64,000 nucleotides of DNA from CAIPAT01 sp041665605. Lineage in GTDB: Bacteria > Verrucomicrobiota > Lentisphaeria > Victivallales > Victivallaceae. The stretch's first letter is position 1, and each line of letters begins with the position of its first letter. The stretch spans positions 1 through 64,000 of the forward strand of contig JBAYIO010000004.1 in the NCBI GenBank assembly GCA_041665605.1, read 5' to 3'. Below are positions 33,909 to 42,341 of the stretch, one piece after another. The notes under the pieces were generated by a model, which did not search any database, had not been told where the DNA came from, and was given only the letters and a program-made list of their open reading frames with translations. The position numbers and the translations under genes are program-made.

Positions 33909-33992
33909 TCAGGCCTGCGGCGGCATTTCGTTGAGAACAAGGCCAGTACAGGATTATATTTCAATCCATAACCGGAAAAATTGCTTTTGCGT

Positions 33993-35723
33993 TCATGATG
34001 CCTCGTTTATGGTAAAATAAAACGTCGCCCCCTGATCCACTTTCGCTTCCGCCCAGACCCGTCCGGCATGACGGTGAATAATCCGCTGCACGGTTGCCAG
34101 GCCGACGCCGGTGCCGGGAAACTCGGTTTGCTTGTGCATTCTTTGAAATGCGCCAAACAGTTTAGCTGCATACGCCATATCGAAACCGGCGCCGTCATCG
34201 CGAATAAAGAAAACCTGCCTGCCGTCAATAACAGTTCTGCCGAATTCAATTCGCGCCAGCGGCAGTTTGCCGGAGAACTTGAAAGCGTTATTAAACAGGT
34301 TGGTAAGCGCAATCTCCAGCAGCCTGGGATCGCCCGTGACGGTCAAACCCGGCTCAATGGAAATATTAACATTACGCGCGGGAAATGCTTCCCGCAAATG
34401 CTCCACAACGGTTTGCGCAAGCTCTGAAAGATCTACCTTCTCTTTCTGTATTTGCGAACGGGTAACGCGGGAAAGCTGGAGCAAATCGTCAATCAACTGC
34501 CCCATCCGTTGAGTTTCGGAACGGACACGTCCGATGTACTGACATGCCCGTTCATCCAGTTGAGCATTGTAATCTTCAGATAGCGCCAGACTCCACCCGT
34601 CGATCCCGCGCAGCGGAGCCCGCAGGTCATGCGAAACGGAATAGGCAAAAGCCTCCAGCTCCTTATTGGCTGCTTCAAGCTGCACCGTCCGGTCCCGCAC
34701 CCGCTGCTCAAGCTGTTCATTAAGCTTATGGATTTCCTGTTCCGCCTGCTTGCGTTCGGCTATATCGCGGACAATTTCCAAAATTACTTTGGAATTATTA
34801 TAGTCAATAACTTTAGCATTTATTTCAACCGGGATAATCTGGCCGGTTTTCGTCATATGTTCAGTTTCATAACTCATGAATCCGGCTTCCGGCAGTTTTT
34901 TGATTGTCTCATCACATTTACTGCGAAAATCCGGAGAGTTAATATCACGCAGAGACATTGAAACCAATTCCTCCCTGCTGTATTGCAATTTCAGGCAAGC
35001 GGTTTCATTCACTTCCAGACAGCGCCCGGCAAAATCCGCAATCATTATTTCATCAGTGGAGGAATCGAACAGCGAACGGAATTTATTCTCGCTTTTTATT
35101 ACGCGCCCGATCATTGGATTAGTTATCAGAATAAACAGGATGGACCCGAATATCATGCAGAACAGCGCCATGACGGCAGCAACATAAGCAGCTTTTAGAA
35201 ACGGCTGGTTGACTTCCGCCGCGTCAATCTTGGCTACAACACCCCAGTTAAATTCTTTAACGAATGCATAACCGGCCAATACTTCAACATTTCTATAATC
35301 TATGGCTTTAATAAATCCGGATCCACCCATGAATGCCATCTTCAACGGACCGGCAATCTTTCCCTCCATTATCTGATGATATGTCGGAACCGCGTAGTTT
35401 TTATTGCTTAATAGAAATGTGACCTTGCCCTTATCAAGTTTTGCAACTACCAGTTCTCCCGTCCGGCCAAGACCCCGCTCTTTGTCATGAGATTTTTGCA
35501 GAACTTGAAGAATCGCCGTTTCACTGAGACCTTTTTCCGCCAGCGCGGCAATCGTCGCCTCATCAGATTCGACAATATCGGTAAGAATGGATTTATATGT
35601 ATTAACCGTGGTATTATGGATAATCAGCAGCGACGCCAGAGTGATTAGAAAAAGACTGAACGCCAGGATCAGGATCAGCATCAGTACATTGCCGGATTGA
35701 ATAATTCTCTTTCTGATTCTCAT
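33993..35723 (-). CDS. Membrane sensor histidine kinase with PAS domain
   Basis: This 576-residue kinase has a transmembrane helix at about 12-35, an extracytoplasmic Cache-like region (GELVVAKLDKGKVTFLLSN ... FVKEFNWGVVAKIDAAEV), a second helix near 180-200, and a PAS domain at about 215-330. A coiled coil follows, then HisKA (SVSHDLRAPLRGIDGW, phospho-His) and an HATPase_c domain (NLFNNAFKFS, DDGAGFDMAYAAKLFGAFQRMH, GTGVGLATVQRIIHRHAG). The kinase half resembles those of phytochrome-type kinases. No response regulator lies adjacent. Its gene converges with rmuC. Confidence 0.92.
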   Translation of the reverse strand: MRIRKRIIQSGNVLMLILILAFSLFLITLASLLIIHNTTVNTYKSILTDIVESDEATIAALAEKGLSETAILQVLQKSHDKERGLGRTGELVVAKLDKGKVTFLLSNKNYAVPTYHQIMEGKIAGPLKMAFMGGSGFIKAIDYRNVEVLAGYAFVKEFNWGVVAKIDAAEVNQPFLKAAYVAAVMALFCMIFGSILFILITNPMIGRVIKSENKFRSLFDSSTDEIMIADFAGRCLEVNETACLKLQYSREELVSMSLRDINSPDFRSKCDETIKKLPEAGFMSYETEHMTKTGQIIPVEINAKVIDYNNSKVILEIVRDIAERKQAEQEIHKLNEQLEQRVRDRTVQLEAANKELEAFAYSVSHDLRAPLRGIDGWSLALSEDYNAQLDERACQYIGRVRSETQRMGQLIDDLLQLSRVTRSQIQKEKVDLSELAQTVVEHLREAFPARNVNISIEPGLTVTGDPRLLEIALTNLFNNAFKFSGKLPLARIEFGRTVIDGRQVFFIRDDGAGFDMAYAAKLFGAFQRMHKQTEFPGTGVGLATVQRIIHRHAGRVWAEAKVDQGATFYFTINEAS

Positions 35724-36051
35724 GTTTTACCTGCCTGTTGTTCAATGGTCAAAATGGCGGAAACAGTATGGAAGATCAATCTGAATTACGATTTAAATGA
35801 TGATGACAATCCCCCCGCATCTTTAATGAGATAAATTATTCTGCTTGCTCATATAGATAATCTATAACCTGTTTTTAGTAACGCCAGCAGCTTATGAAAT
35901 AAAAATTGTATAAATTCTCCAGCATATTTGCGGATGTTTCAGCTCAGCACGGGAAATCGGCAAAAATTAACTTTAAAAATCTCCTACTCAAGAGTATCTT
36001 AAAACAAATGGCTGAAAATTGATTGAACATCTAAAAAATGGAGACTGCACC
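35724..36051. other. Divergent intergenic region with small palindrome
   Basis: No gene is visible. TACTC-aa-GAGTA at 35985-35996 is a perfect short palindrome 56 bases before the alcohol dehydrogenase start and could be an operator. The rest is AT-rich. Confidence 0.4.
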
Positions 36052-37215
36052 ATGCTCAACTTCGAATATTACAATCCGGTCAGGATCGTTTTTGGCAAAG
36101 ACACCATCGCGGAACTTGACAGGCTCATCCCCCCGGATGTTTCCGTCCTGATGCTGTACGGCGGCGGCTCAATCAAGAATAATGGCGTCTATAATCAGGT
36201 TCTCGCAGCACTGGGCAAAAGACGCGTGCGGGAATTTTCAGGCATCGAGCCGAACCCGTTGTACGAGACCTGCCTTAAAGCCGTTGAGATCATCAAACAG
36301 GAAAAGACCGGCTTCCTGCTGGCCGTCGGCGGCGGTTCAGTACTTGACGCCGCCAAGTTCGTGGCGACGGCAGCCCTTTACACCGGAATCGACTCATGGG
36401 ATATCCTTGCAAAAGGTGCGGAGGTAAAGGCCGCTGTCCCGCTTGGAGCAGTGCTGACCCTCCCCGCCACCGGCTCCGAAATGAATACCAATTCAGTGAT
36501 ATCAAGAGCGTCCTCCGGCGAGAAGCTGCATTTCAGCAGCCCCTGCGTCTACCCTCAATTCTCCATTCTCGACCCCGAAACCACCTTCTCCCTGCCGGTG
36601 CGGCAGACAATTAACGGTATCGTCGACGCCTATGTCCATGTATTCGAACAATACATGACTTTCGACGTCAACGCCTCGCTCCAGGACCGGCAGGCCGAGG
36701 CAATCCTGCTGACCTTGATCGAGGAAGGCCCGAAAGTCCTTAAAAATCCGAATGACTACGACGCCAGAGCCAATGTGATGTGGGCCGCCACCAACGCGCT
36801 GAACGGCCTCATCGGATGCGGTGTTCCGCAGGACTGGGCAACCCATATGATCGGACACGAGCTGACCGCTTTCCACGGGCTGGATCATGCGCAGTCGCTG
36901 GCCGTCGTTCTCCCGCGGCTGCTCACATACTGCAGGGAGCAGAAAAAAGCGAAGCTGCTGCAGTACGGACAAAGGATATTCGGACTCAAACTAACCGGAG
37001 GAGATGAATGTAAAACAGCGGACGCGGCGGTCAAAGCGACCGAGGAGTTCTTCAACTCGCTGGGAATGAAGACACGCCTTTCAGACTACAGGATCGATGC
37101 CGGTGATGCCGCCGCAAAAATCAGCAGCCGGCTGAAAGAGCGTGGAACCATGCTCGGCGAACGGGCGGAACTCTCGCCCGACGACGTCTCGAAGATTTTG
37201 ACCGGCTGTGCATGA
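36052..37215 (+). CDS. Iron-containing alcohol dehydrogenase (YqhD/BDH-like)
   Basis: This group III NAD(P)-dependent alcohol dehydrogenase of 387 residues starts LNFEYYNPVRIVFGKDTI and has the coenzyme loop AVGGGSVLDAAKFVA, with GGGS as in YqhD, which prefers NADPH. Metal ligands are in GIVDAYVHVFEQY (Asp, His) and MIGHELTAFHGLDHAQSLAVVLP (two His). It probably reduces short aldehydes. ATG 36052 has GGAG eight bases before it and is preferred over a TTG at 36019. The gene reads slightly more GC-rich than its neighbours, a weak hint of transfer. Confidence 0.93.
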   Translation: MLNFEYYNPVRIVFGKDTIAELDRLIPPDVSVLMLYGGGSIKNNGVYNQVLAALGKRRVREFSGIEPNPLYETCLKAVEIIKQEKTGFLLAVGGGSVLDAAKFVATAALYTGIDSWDILAKGAEVKAAVPLGAVLTLPATGSEMNTNSVISRASSGEKLHFSSPCVYPQFSILDPETTFSLPVRQTINGIVDAYVHVFEQYMTFDVNASLQDRQAEAILLTLIEEGPKVLKNPNDYDARANVMWAATNALNGLIGCGVPQDWATHMIGHELTAFHGLDHAQSLAVVLPRLLTYCREQKKAKLLQYGQRIFGLKLTGGDECKTADAAVKATEEFFNSLGMKTRLSDYRIDAGDAAAKISSRLKERGTMLGERAELSPDDVSKILTGCA

Positions 37216-37263
37216 TGGAAAAACAATAGTTAAAGCTTTGACGTTATTTACAAGGGAATTGAA

Positions 37264-39060
37264 ATGAAATTTTTGTTCAGTTTTTTCATGCTGGCCCTGG
37301 CTTGTTTTTGTGCGGCGGACGAAAAATATTTTCAGCACGGTCTGACATCAGTCGCCAAACCGTGGACCGGGAAGCCGCTGATTAATGCCGGCAGCAGATT
37401 TCATTTTGTAGTGGTTGCTGACAGAACAGGCGGCGAGCGTCAGGGAATTTTTGAGAATACAGTAAAGAAAATCAATCTTTTGCAGCCGGATTTTGTCATT
37501 TGCGTCGGAGACCTTATTCAAGGTTATAGCAATGACCGTCCGAAATTGCTTGAGCAATGGCGGGAATTAAATGGAATCGTCAACCAACTGGACATGCGTT
37601 TCTTTTATGTTGCCGGAAATCATGATACCGCCTCCGCCGGTAAATATCCTGAAATGCGCGCCGTGTGGCAGGAATTGCATGGACCCCAATATTACTATTT
37701 TCTCTATAAAGATATTCTTTTCGTGGTGTTGCATTCCCAGGAGTCGGGCGAGGATTGCATTGGGCTGAAACAAGCAGACTGGGCGGTGGAGGTTTTGAAG
37801 AAATACCCGGAGGTCAAAGAAACTTTTGTTTTTGCGCATTATCCGTTATGGCAGGAGTCATATTTGAAAAAATATAAGGAACTGGAGCCTTTATTCCGTG
37901 AGCTGAACAAAAGAAATCACACGATCTTTTCCGGGCATGAACATCAGTATATGAAATTTGAGCGGAACAATCAGAAATATTTCCGCATGGCGACTACCGG
38001 CGGCATCAGCGCGATTGGAGAATCAGGCCGTTTTGATCATTTCATGTGGGTTTCTGTTTTCAATGACAGACGCCCGGTGTTTGCCAATATCATGCCGGAT
38101 GGCATCGCTGATGAAAATATATTGACGGAAGAAATAGCTAAAATTCAAAAAGAGTTCAAGGCGGATAGAAAAAACATTCTTTATAAAGATAGTTCATTTG
38201 AACTGCCGGTTGTGATTAAAAATCCATTCAAAGATGCGCTGAAATACAGAATAATTCTCTCCGGCAACAAGGACTGGAGCTTCTCAACCCCGGAGTTCAA
38301 AGGCGAAATTCCCGCGGAACAGGAGATTATTTTAACCTTAAAAGGTAGTGTAAAAGCGGTGTTTCCGGTTCCGCGGGCAGATGGAGAATTTGAAATTACC
38401 GGCGGCAATATGTTCAAGCTGAAACTGCCGGTTCCATTTTTTCTGGTAAACAACGCTGAAACCGGCGTTCCATACACCGCCTCCGCTCCGGTTATCGACG
38501 GCAAACTTGACGACAAATGCTGGCAGAACCCGATTGACGGGGAATTCCGTGACTTTGTGCGTCTCGGCAAGTCAAAGGTTGATACAAAAGTCTGGCTGGC
38601 TTATGACAATGATTATCTTTACTGGGCGGCAAAATGTTATGAACCGGATAAGAATGAAATAATCAGGAAGCACTCTAAACGCGACTTTGCGCTCTGGGAC
38701 GACGACAGTATCGAACTATTCCTTGATACCAGTTGCGACCGGAAAAATTACTATCAGTTGATCATCAATTCAGGAAATGTTATCTATGATTCCAGATTAT
38801 CGGATAAGAAATTTAATGCGGATATAAAAAGCGCGGTCAGCGTTGACGCCGACGGCTGGACAATGGAAATGGCCATTCCATGGAAAGATCTGAAAGTAGA
38901 GAATCCGGGAAATAAGAAGATGGGGTTCCTTTTGGCGAGAAACAGACCGGGCCGGGAAAATGTCTGCCAGCTTCCTGTTGTCGGAGGCGGAAATCACTCG
39001 CCGGTCAATTTTGGAACGCTCAAGTTGAACCCGCCGGCAGAATCAGTTTCCAGTAAATAA
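37264..39060 (+). CDS. Exported calcineurin-like phosphatase with CBM9-like domain
   Basis: This 598-residue protein has a signal peptide (FLFSFFMLALACFCAAD). A metallophosphoesterase domain at about 38-260 has its five blocks visible: VVADRTGG, CVGDLIQG, VAGNHDTA, FAHYPLW and FSGHEHQY. The first block reads ADRTG where ADxH is usual, so one metal ligand is unusual. A middle beta region follows, and the last 190 residues form a CBM9-like carbohydrate-binding domain (APVIDGKLDDKCWQNP, KVWLAYDNDYLYWAAKCYEPD, DDSIELFLDT). Such fusions suggest an enzyme tethered to polysaccharide outside the cytosol. The substrate is unknown. Confidence 0.88.
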   Translation: MKFLFSFFMLALACFCAADEKYFQHGLTSVAKPWTGKPLINAGSRFHFVVVADRTGGERQGIFENTVKKINLLQPDFVICVGDLIQGYSNDRPKLLEQWRELNGIVNQLDMRFFYVAGNHDTASAGKYPEMRAVWQELHGPQYYYFLYKDILFVVLHSQESGEDCIGLKQADWAVEVLKKYPEVKETFVFAHYPLWQESYLKKYKELEPLFRELNKRNHTIFSGHEHQYMKFERNNQKYFRMATTGGISAIGESGRFDHFMWVSVFNDRRPVFANIMPDGIADENILTEEIAKIQKEFKADRKNILYKDSSFELPVVIKNPFKDALKYRIILSGNKDWSFSTPEFKGEIPAEQEIILTLKGSVKAVFPVPRADGEFEITGGNMFKLKLPVPFFLVNNAETGVPYTASAPVIDGKLDDKCWQNPIDGEFRDFVRLGKSKVDTKVWLAYDNDYLYWAAKCYEPDKNEIIRKHSKRDFALWDDDSIELFLDTSCDRKNYYQLIINSGNVIYDSRLSDKKFNADIKSAVSVDADGWTMEMAIPWKDLKVENPGNKKMGFLLARNRPGRENVCQLPVVGGGNHSPVNFGTLKLNPPAESVSSK

Positions 39061-39374
39061 TCTTCAAAAGCCATTTGCAAGAAACAGGATCACTTTCCCG
39101 GTAGCAGGCAGGATAAAAATCATTTGCTTTGAACCTTGCTGATCGGTATAGGAACGGCGCATATGTTTTTGCCGTTTGCGCATCCGACAAGTTTTTTGCT
39201 TGCATTTCGCGGAACAGAAAGCATGTTAAAGCGAATCCATTGCGGCAGGCAATCCGGACTGGTTAAAGCGAGTATCGATTAAAAACAGACGAGAAATTAA
39301 TGAATTATTGCACGCAAACACAAAAGCTAAAGTTTGACACAGATTTCTGAATCAATAAATCAGAAGAGGTATTT
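39061..39374. other. Intergenic region ending in a duplicated leader
   Basis: No gene is visible. The 3' end (about 39292-39348) carries a leader sequence that recurs at 40350-40408, described in the repeat entry. Confidence 0.5.
39292..39348 (+). repeat. Duplicated leader, copy 1
   Basis: The segment around ATTGCACGCAAACACAAAAG and GCTAAAGTTTGACACAGATT recurs with few changes at 40350-40408, also just upstream of a small envelope-protein gene. An inverted 24-base copy lies at 40164-40187, downstream of the lipoprotein gene. Shared regulation or a past duplication is likely. Confidence 0.7.
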
Positions 39375-40091
39375 ATGCGTATGATTAAATGTTCGCAAAT
39401 TTACAGACTGTTTCCTATGTCTATTATGCTGGTCTTACTGGCCGGATGCCGTACCTCCGAGGTAAAAATAAATCCTGATTTGTCATTTGCTAAATGCGAA
39501 TACATATACTATGTCATTGCCATTAATGATGAGTATTCTTTGCACGACCACAACAAGGGCTATGATGGTGGAGTTTCTTTTTTTAGCCTGGACCTTATGA
39601 GGTGTCTTAGTAATCTATGCCCTAAAAAAGGGAGACTAAATGTTGAATATCTTGAATATGATACAAAGATGGAATCTGCCATTCCGGTTGCGCCGAAACT
39701 CAAAGATGCGGCCACCATTCAAGAGTTGTTAAATCAACTCCGCCTAAAACATGATCCAAAGGACACGGGCGAGTTGCTGTTATGCGTAGTTTTGTGTGAT
39801 GTCGGTTGGGGAATGCCTGAAATGGTCGGCCATTTTAACGGTTTAAATAGTACCTTTTTGAAACGTGTTCAAATCTTCATTTATGACATCAAAACGCAGA
39901 AGTTATGGTTGAAATCGGATTATCAGAAACATTTGTCCTATACCTATGGAACTGAGTGGGAAGATCATATTCTCAATCCGATTGAGCAGTTCGTTGCCGA
40001 CAAGACCGCCGGGGGAAGGTTTGTGCCGGAGCAGGATGGCTATGTTCTCTTCCGTGGAGGTCTCTCCGGTAGAAATGCCGCAAACAAATAG
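39375..40091 (+). CDS. Predicted lipoprotein of unknown function
   Basis: This 238-residue protein starts with a lipoprotein signal ending VLLAGCRTS, with the lipidated cysteine near residue 26. The mature part has no family I recognise; it mixes beta-type segments (YIYYVIAINDEYSL, GELLLCVVLCDVGWG) with a C-terminal stretch rich in Trp and Tyr. An AGAGG box precedes the ATG. It is bracketed by the leader repeat upstream and its inverted copy downstream, so it may have arrived or been copied as a unit. Confidence 0.65.
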   Translation: MRMIKCSQIYRLFPMSIMLVLLAGCRTSEVKINPDLSFAKCEYIYYVIAINDEYSLHDHNKGYDGGVSFFSLDLMRCLSNLCPKKGRLNVEYLEYDTKMESAIPVAPKLKDAATIQELLNQLRLKHDPKDTGELLLCVVLCDVGWGMPEMVGHFNGLNSTFLKRVQIFIYDIKTQKLWLKSDYQKHLSYTYGTEWEDHILNPIEQFVADKTAGGRFVPEQDGYVLFRGGLSGRNAANK

Positions 40092-40163
40092 ATAAATTTG
40101 AAGAGGTCTTTATGCCGTACTATGCCCAAATAGAAATTTGCGGATGACGGATGTGAAATCGAT

Positions 40164-40187
40164 GTCAAACTTTAGCTTTTGTGTTTT
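40164..40187 (-). repeat. Inverted copy of the duplicated leader core
   Basis: GTCAAACTTTAGCTTTTGTG and the following TTTT are the reverse complement of the leader core at 39317-39338. The rest of 40092-40349 shows no gene. Confidence 0.7.
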
Positions 40188-40349
40188 TGATGCTTGTGAA
40201 TAAGTTGTTTTATGCCTTTTTGAGAGAATTTTAGCAATAGTATTGAAATCAAATTCTGTATTATTGATGTTTGTAAGTATTATCTATCCGGCTATATTTT
40301 AGTTCGAATGAAACATTGCTTGGGAGTTGAAAAAAAGAGTAGAAAGATG

Positions 40350-40408
40350 CGATAAATTGATGAACTATTGCACGAAAACACAAAAGCTAAATTTTGACCC
40401 AGATTTCT
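40350..40408 (+). repeat. Duplicated leader, copy 2
   Basis: This is the second direct copy of the leader (TGATGAACTATTGCACGAAA, then ACACAAAAGCTAAATTTTGA and CCCAGATTTCT), ending 12 bases before the next start codon. Confidence 0.7.
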
Positions 40409-40420
40409 TGGAGTATTACG

Positions 40421-41017
40421 ATGAAATGCAAAATTAAAAATATATTTTTTCTGTTGCTAATGGCATTCGCAATTGTAGTTACAGTAGTTATTGTCCAGTT
40501 TGTTTGGGATGCTGTATTAATATTAAAGGAAAATATTAAAATTACAGATGCAAAACCTTTCCCTGAATGGAATCAGAAAGACATGGATTATCTTCAGCAG
40601 CTTACCGGAGTAAAATTGCCTCAGGGTACCGTATTGCTGGCGCATTCCAACAATTACGAAGGTCGACGGCAAGACGCGAGTTGGCTGATTTTTTCTAAAG
40701 AGAAAATTACATTTCCTTGGATATTAACTGATAATATCATGTCTACGGGATGGGAAAAAGATACGTTTATTGAACGATGCCGAGCTAAAAAAGCGCAATC
40801 TAAATTTTCTATAGAAGGTGAAATCCAGAGTTGTTTATCATCATATAAATCATATAACGGTAAAGGGAATGACGTATTCGTAGAAATGAAAACGTCCAAG
40901 GGCTATTATGTAAGAATAGAGTATTGCCGTGTGCGCCGTGGAGTACCAGTAAGGCCGGATGAAAACGCTGCCCCCTATAAGGCTTATTATTTTTATACCC
41001 GCCCAGTGCAGAAATAG
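40421..41017 (+). CDS. Small membrane-anchored protein of unknown function
   Basis: This 198-residue protein has a single N-terminal transmembrane helix at about residues 8-32 (FFLLLMAFAIVVTVVIVQFVW) and a soluble domain probably outside the cytosol. I recognise no family. ATG 40421 follows GGAG by seven bases; an upstream in-frame start lacks a box. Its leader is a copy of the one before the lipoprotein gene at 39375, although the proteins are not evidently related. Low GC in this stretch (39300-41300) suggests acquired DNA. Confidence 0.6.
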   Translation: MKCKIKNIFFLLLMAFAIVVTVVIVQFVWDAVLILKENIKITDAKPFPEWNQKDMDYLQQLTGVKLPQGTVLLAHSNNYEGRRQDASWLIFSKEKITFPWILTDNIMSTGWEKDTFIERCRAKKAQSKFSIEGEIQSCLSSYKSYNGKGNDVFVEMKTSKGYYVRIEYCRVRRGVPVRPDENAAPYKAYYFYTRPVQK

Positions 41018-41258
41018 GATTTCGCATGTGACGGGTAAAATGACGGATAGATTGAACAAGGATTTTAAGTTTTGTTAATTGTAAGTAGTCTTTAAATCGG
41101 ACATTTTACGATTTGAGAGAATGAATCGTTGGCCGAAAAAGCCAAAATTCGGGTTGTTTGACAATTGAATAACGATTTCAGCCGGATGAAGTTGCACAAA
41201 AAACAGCCTGACTCCTGGACTTAACAGATTAATGATTAATCCTTTGCGTATTTTTAGA

Positions 41259-42114
41259 TTGACAAAACTACTATATATGTAAGACAAATTCTAAAGTTCT
41301 GTAGTTCTAAAATTATAAAATGCAGAAATGGGAAAAAGTAAAAATGGTTCTGTTCAACGGCTCTCCAAGTACTCGGAGTTGTTTAAGAAAACCGAAAAGC
41401 ATAATGCTCAACGGCACTCTAAACTCTCGGAGTCGGACGGTTGTCCGGTTTGTTATGCCGGCCGCATGGGCTGGGCCTGGAGGCGTGTACAAAATGAGTT
41501 CTGCTGTAGTGCCGTCCGTGTCGGACGGGGGATCGGAACCTCTCGCAGAGCGAGAGCGCTACACCGGAAAAGTTCTGCACGCTATGTGTCCAATATGTCC
41601 AGAATGTTTGAGAAGACGAATAACCGTTGTGCTCAACGACACTCCAAAGTGTCGGAGTGAGGAAGCCCGCGAATGCGGGAGTGAAAAGTGGAAAGCGAGA
41701 AAAGTTGTGAACACGGGAAATGCAGAACGAGGGGCCAGAATGTCCGGAATGATTGCAAAACTGAAACACATTGTGCTCAACGACACTCCAAAGTGTCGGA
41801 ATGAGGAAGCCCGCGAATGCGGGAGTGAAAAACGAGAAAAGTTGTGAACGCGGGAAATGCAGAACGAGGGGCCAGAATGTCCGGAATGATTGCAAAACTG
41901 AAACACATTGTGCTCAAGGACACTCCAAAGTGTCGGAATCGGGTGTCCAAAATGGGTTCTGCTGTAGTGCCGGGGATCGGAACCTCTCGCGGAGCGAGAG
42001 CGCTACACCGGAAAACATTCTGCACTCAAGTGTCTGGAATGTCCAAAATGTTGTTTGAAAATCTTATCAAAACTTGAAAGCATTGTGCTCAACGACACTC
42101 CAAAGTGTCGGAAT
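41259..42114 (+). repeat. Large mosaic hairpin repeat array
   Basis: The array starts with TTGACAAAACTACTATATAT (41259), matching the element at 7684-7730, followed by GTTCTAAAATTATAAA. Six cores (CTCAACGACACTCC ... CGGAGT or CGGAAT) start near 41351, 41405, 41630, 41774, 41911 and 42086, with periods of 144 and 137 bases between the three middle copies. Between them are palindromes CCGTCC-gtgtc-GGACGG (41512-41528), CTCTCGC-aga-GCGAGAG (41540-41556, again at 41984-42000) and CCCGC-gaat-GCGGG (41666-41679, 41810-41823). Open frames across the array simply translate the repeat. The uninterrupted segment at 41370-41409 is the homologue of the intron insertion site. 41018-41258 and 42115-42260 contain no gene. 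Confidence 0.88.
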
Positions 42115-42265
42115 CGGGTGTCCAGAATGTGCGGGCGGGGGTTCAAATGGGCTGAGACTGCCGGAACATGCCGTCAAACCGATGTCAACGTCAACCCGCC
42201 ACGCGGGAATAGTTGTAAACCAATACATTTATTGGAGATATAATCAATGACAGTAAATTGTTTAT

Positions 42266-42294
42266 TTGAAACCAGGCACTATTTAATATATACT
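42266..42294 (+). promoter_or_regulatory. Promoter for the two-kinase operon
   Basis: TTGAAA (42266-42271) and TATACT (42289-42294) are separated by 17 bases, a near-consensus housekeeping promoter 47 bases before the first kinase gene. Confidence 0.7.
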
Positions 42295-42341
42295 ATGCAT
42301 CTGATTTAACTTGTACTTAAAAACGCATGAAATTATAAATA

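Noticed and set aside
41630..41939. Regularly spaced repeats that could suggest a CRISPR array
   Set aside because: The spacers of the unit are themselves repeated, the period is about 140 bases, and no cas genes are present.
41320..42077. Several overlapping open frames of 77-175 codons on both strands
   Set aside because: They translate the tandem repeat modules (recurring QRHSKVSE-like and NDTPKCR-like words) in different frames; none has a ribosome site with family similarity.
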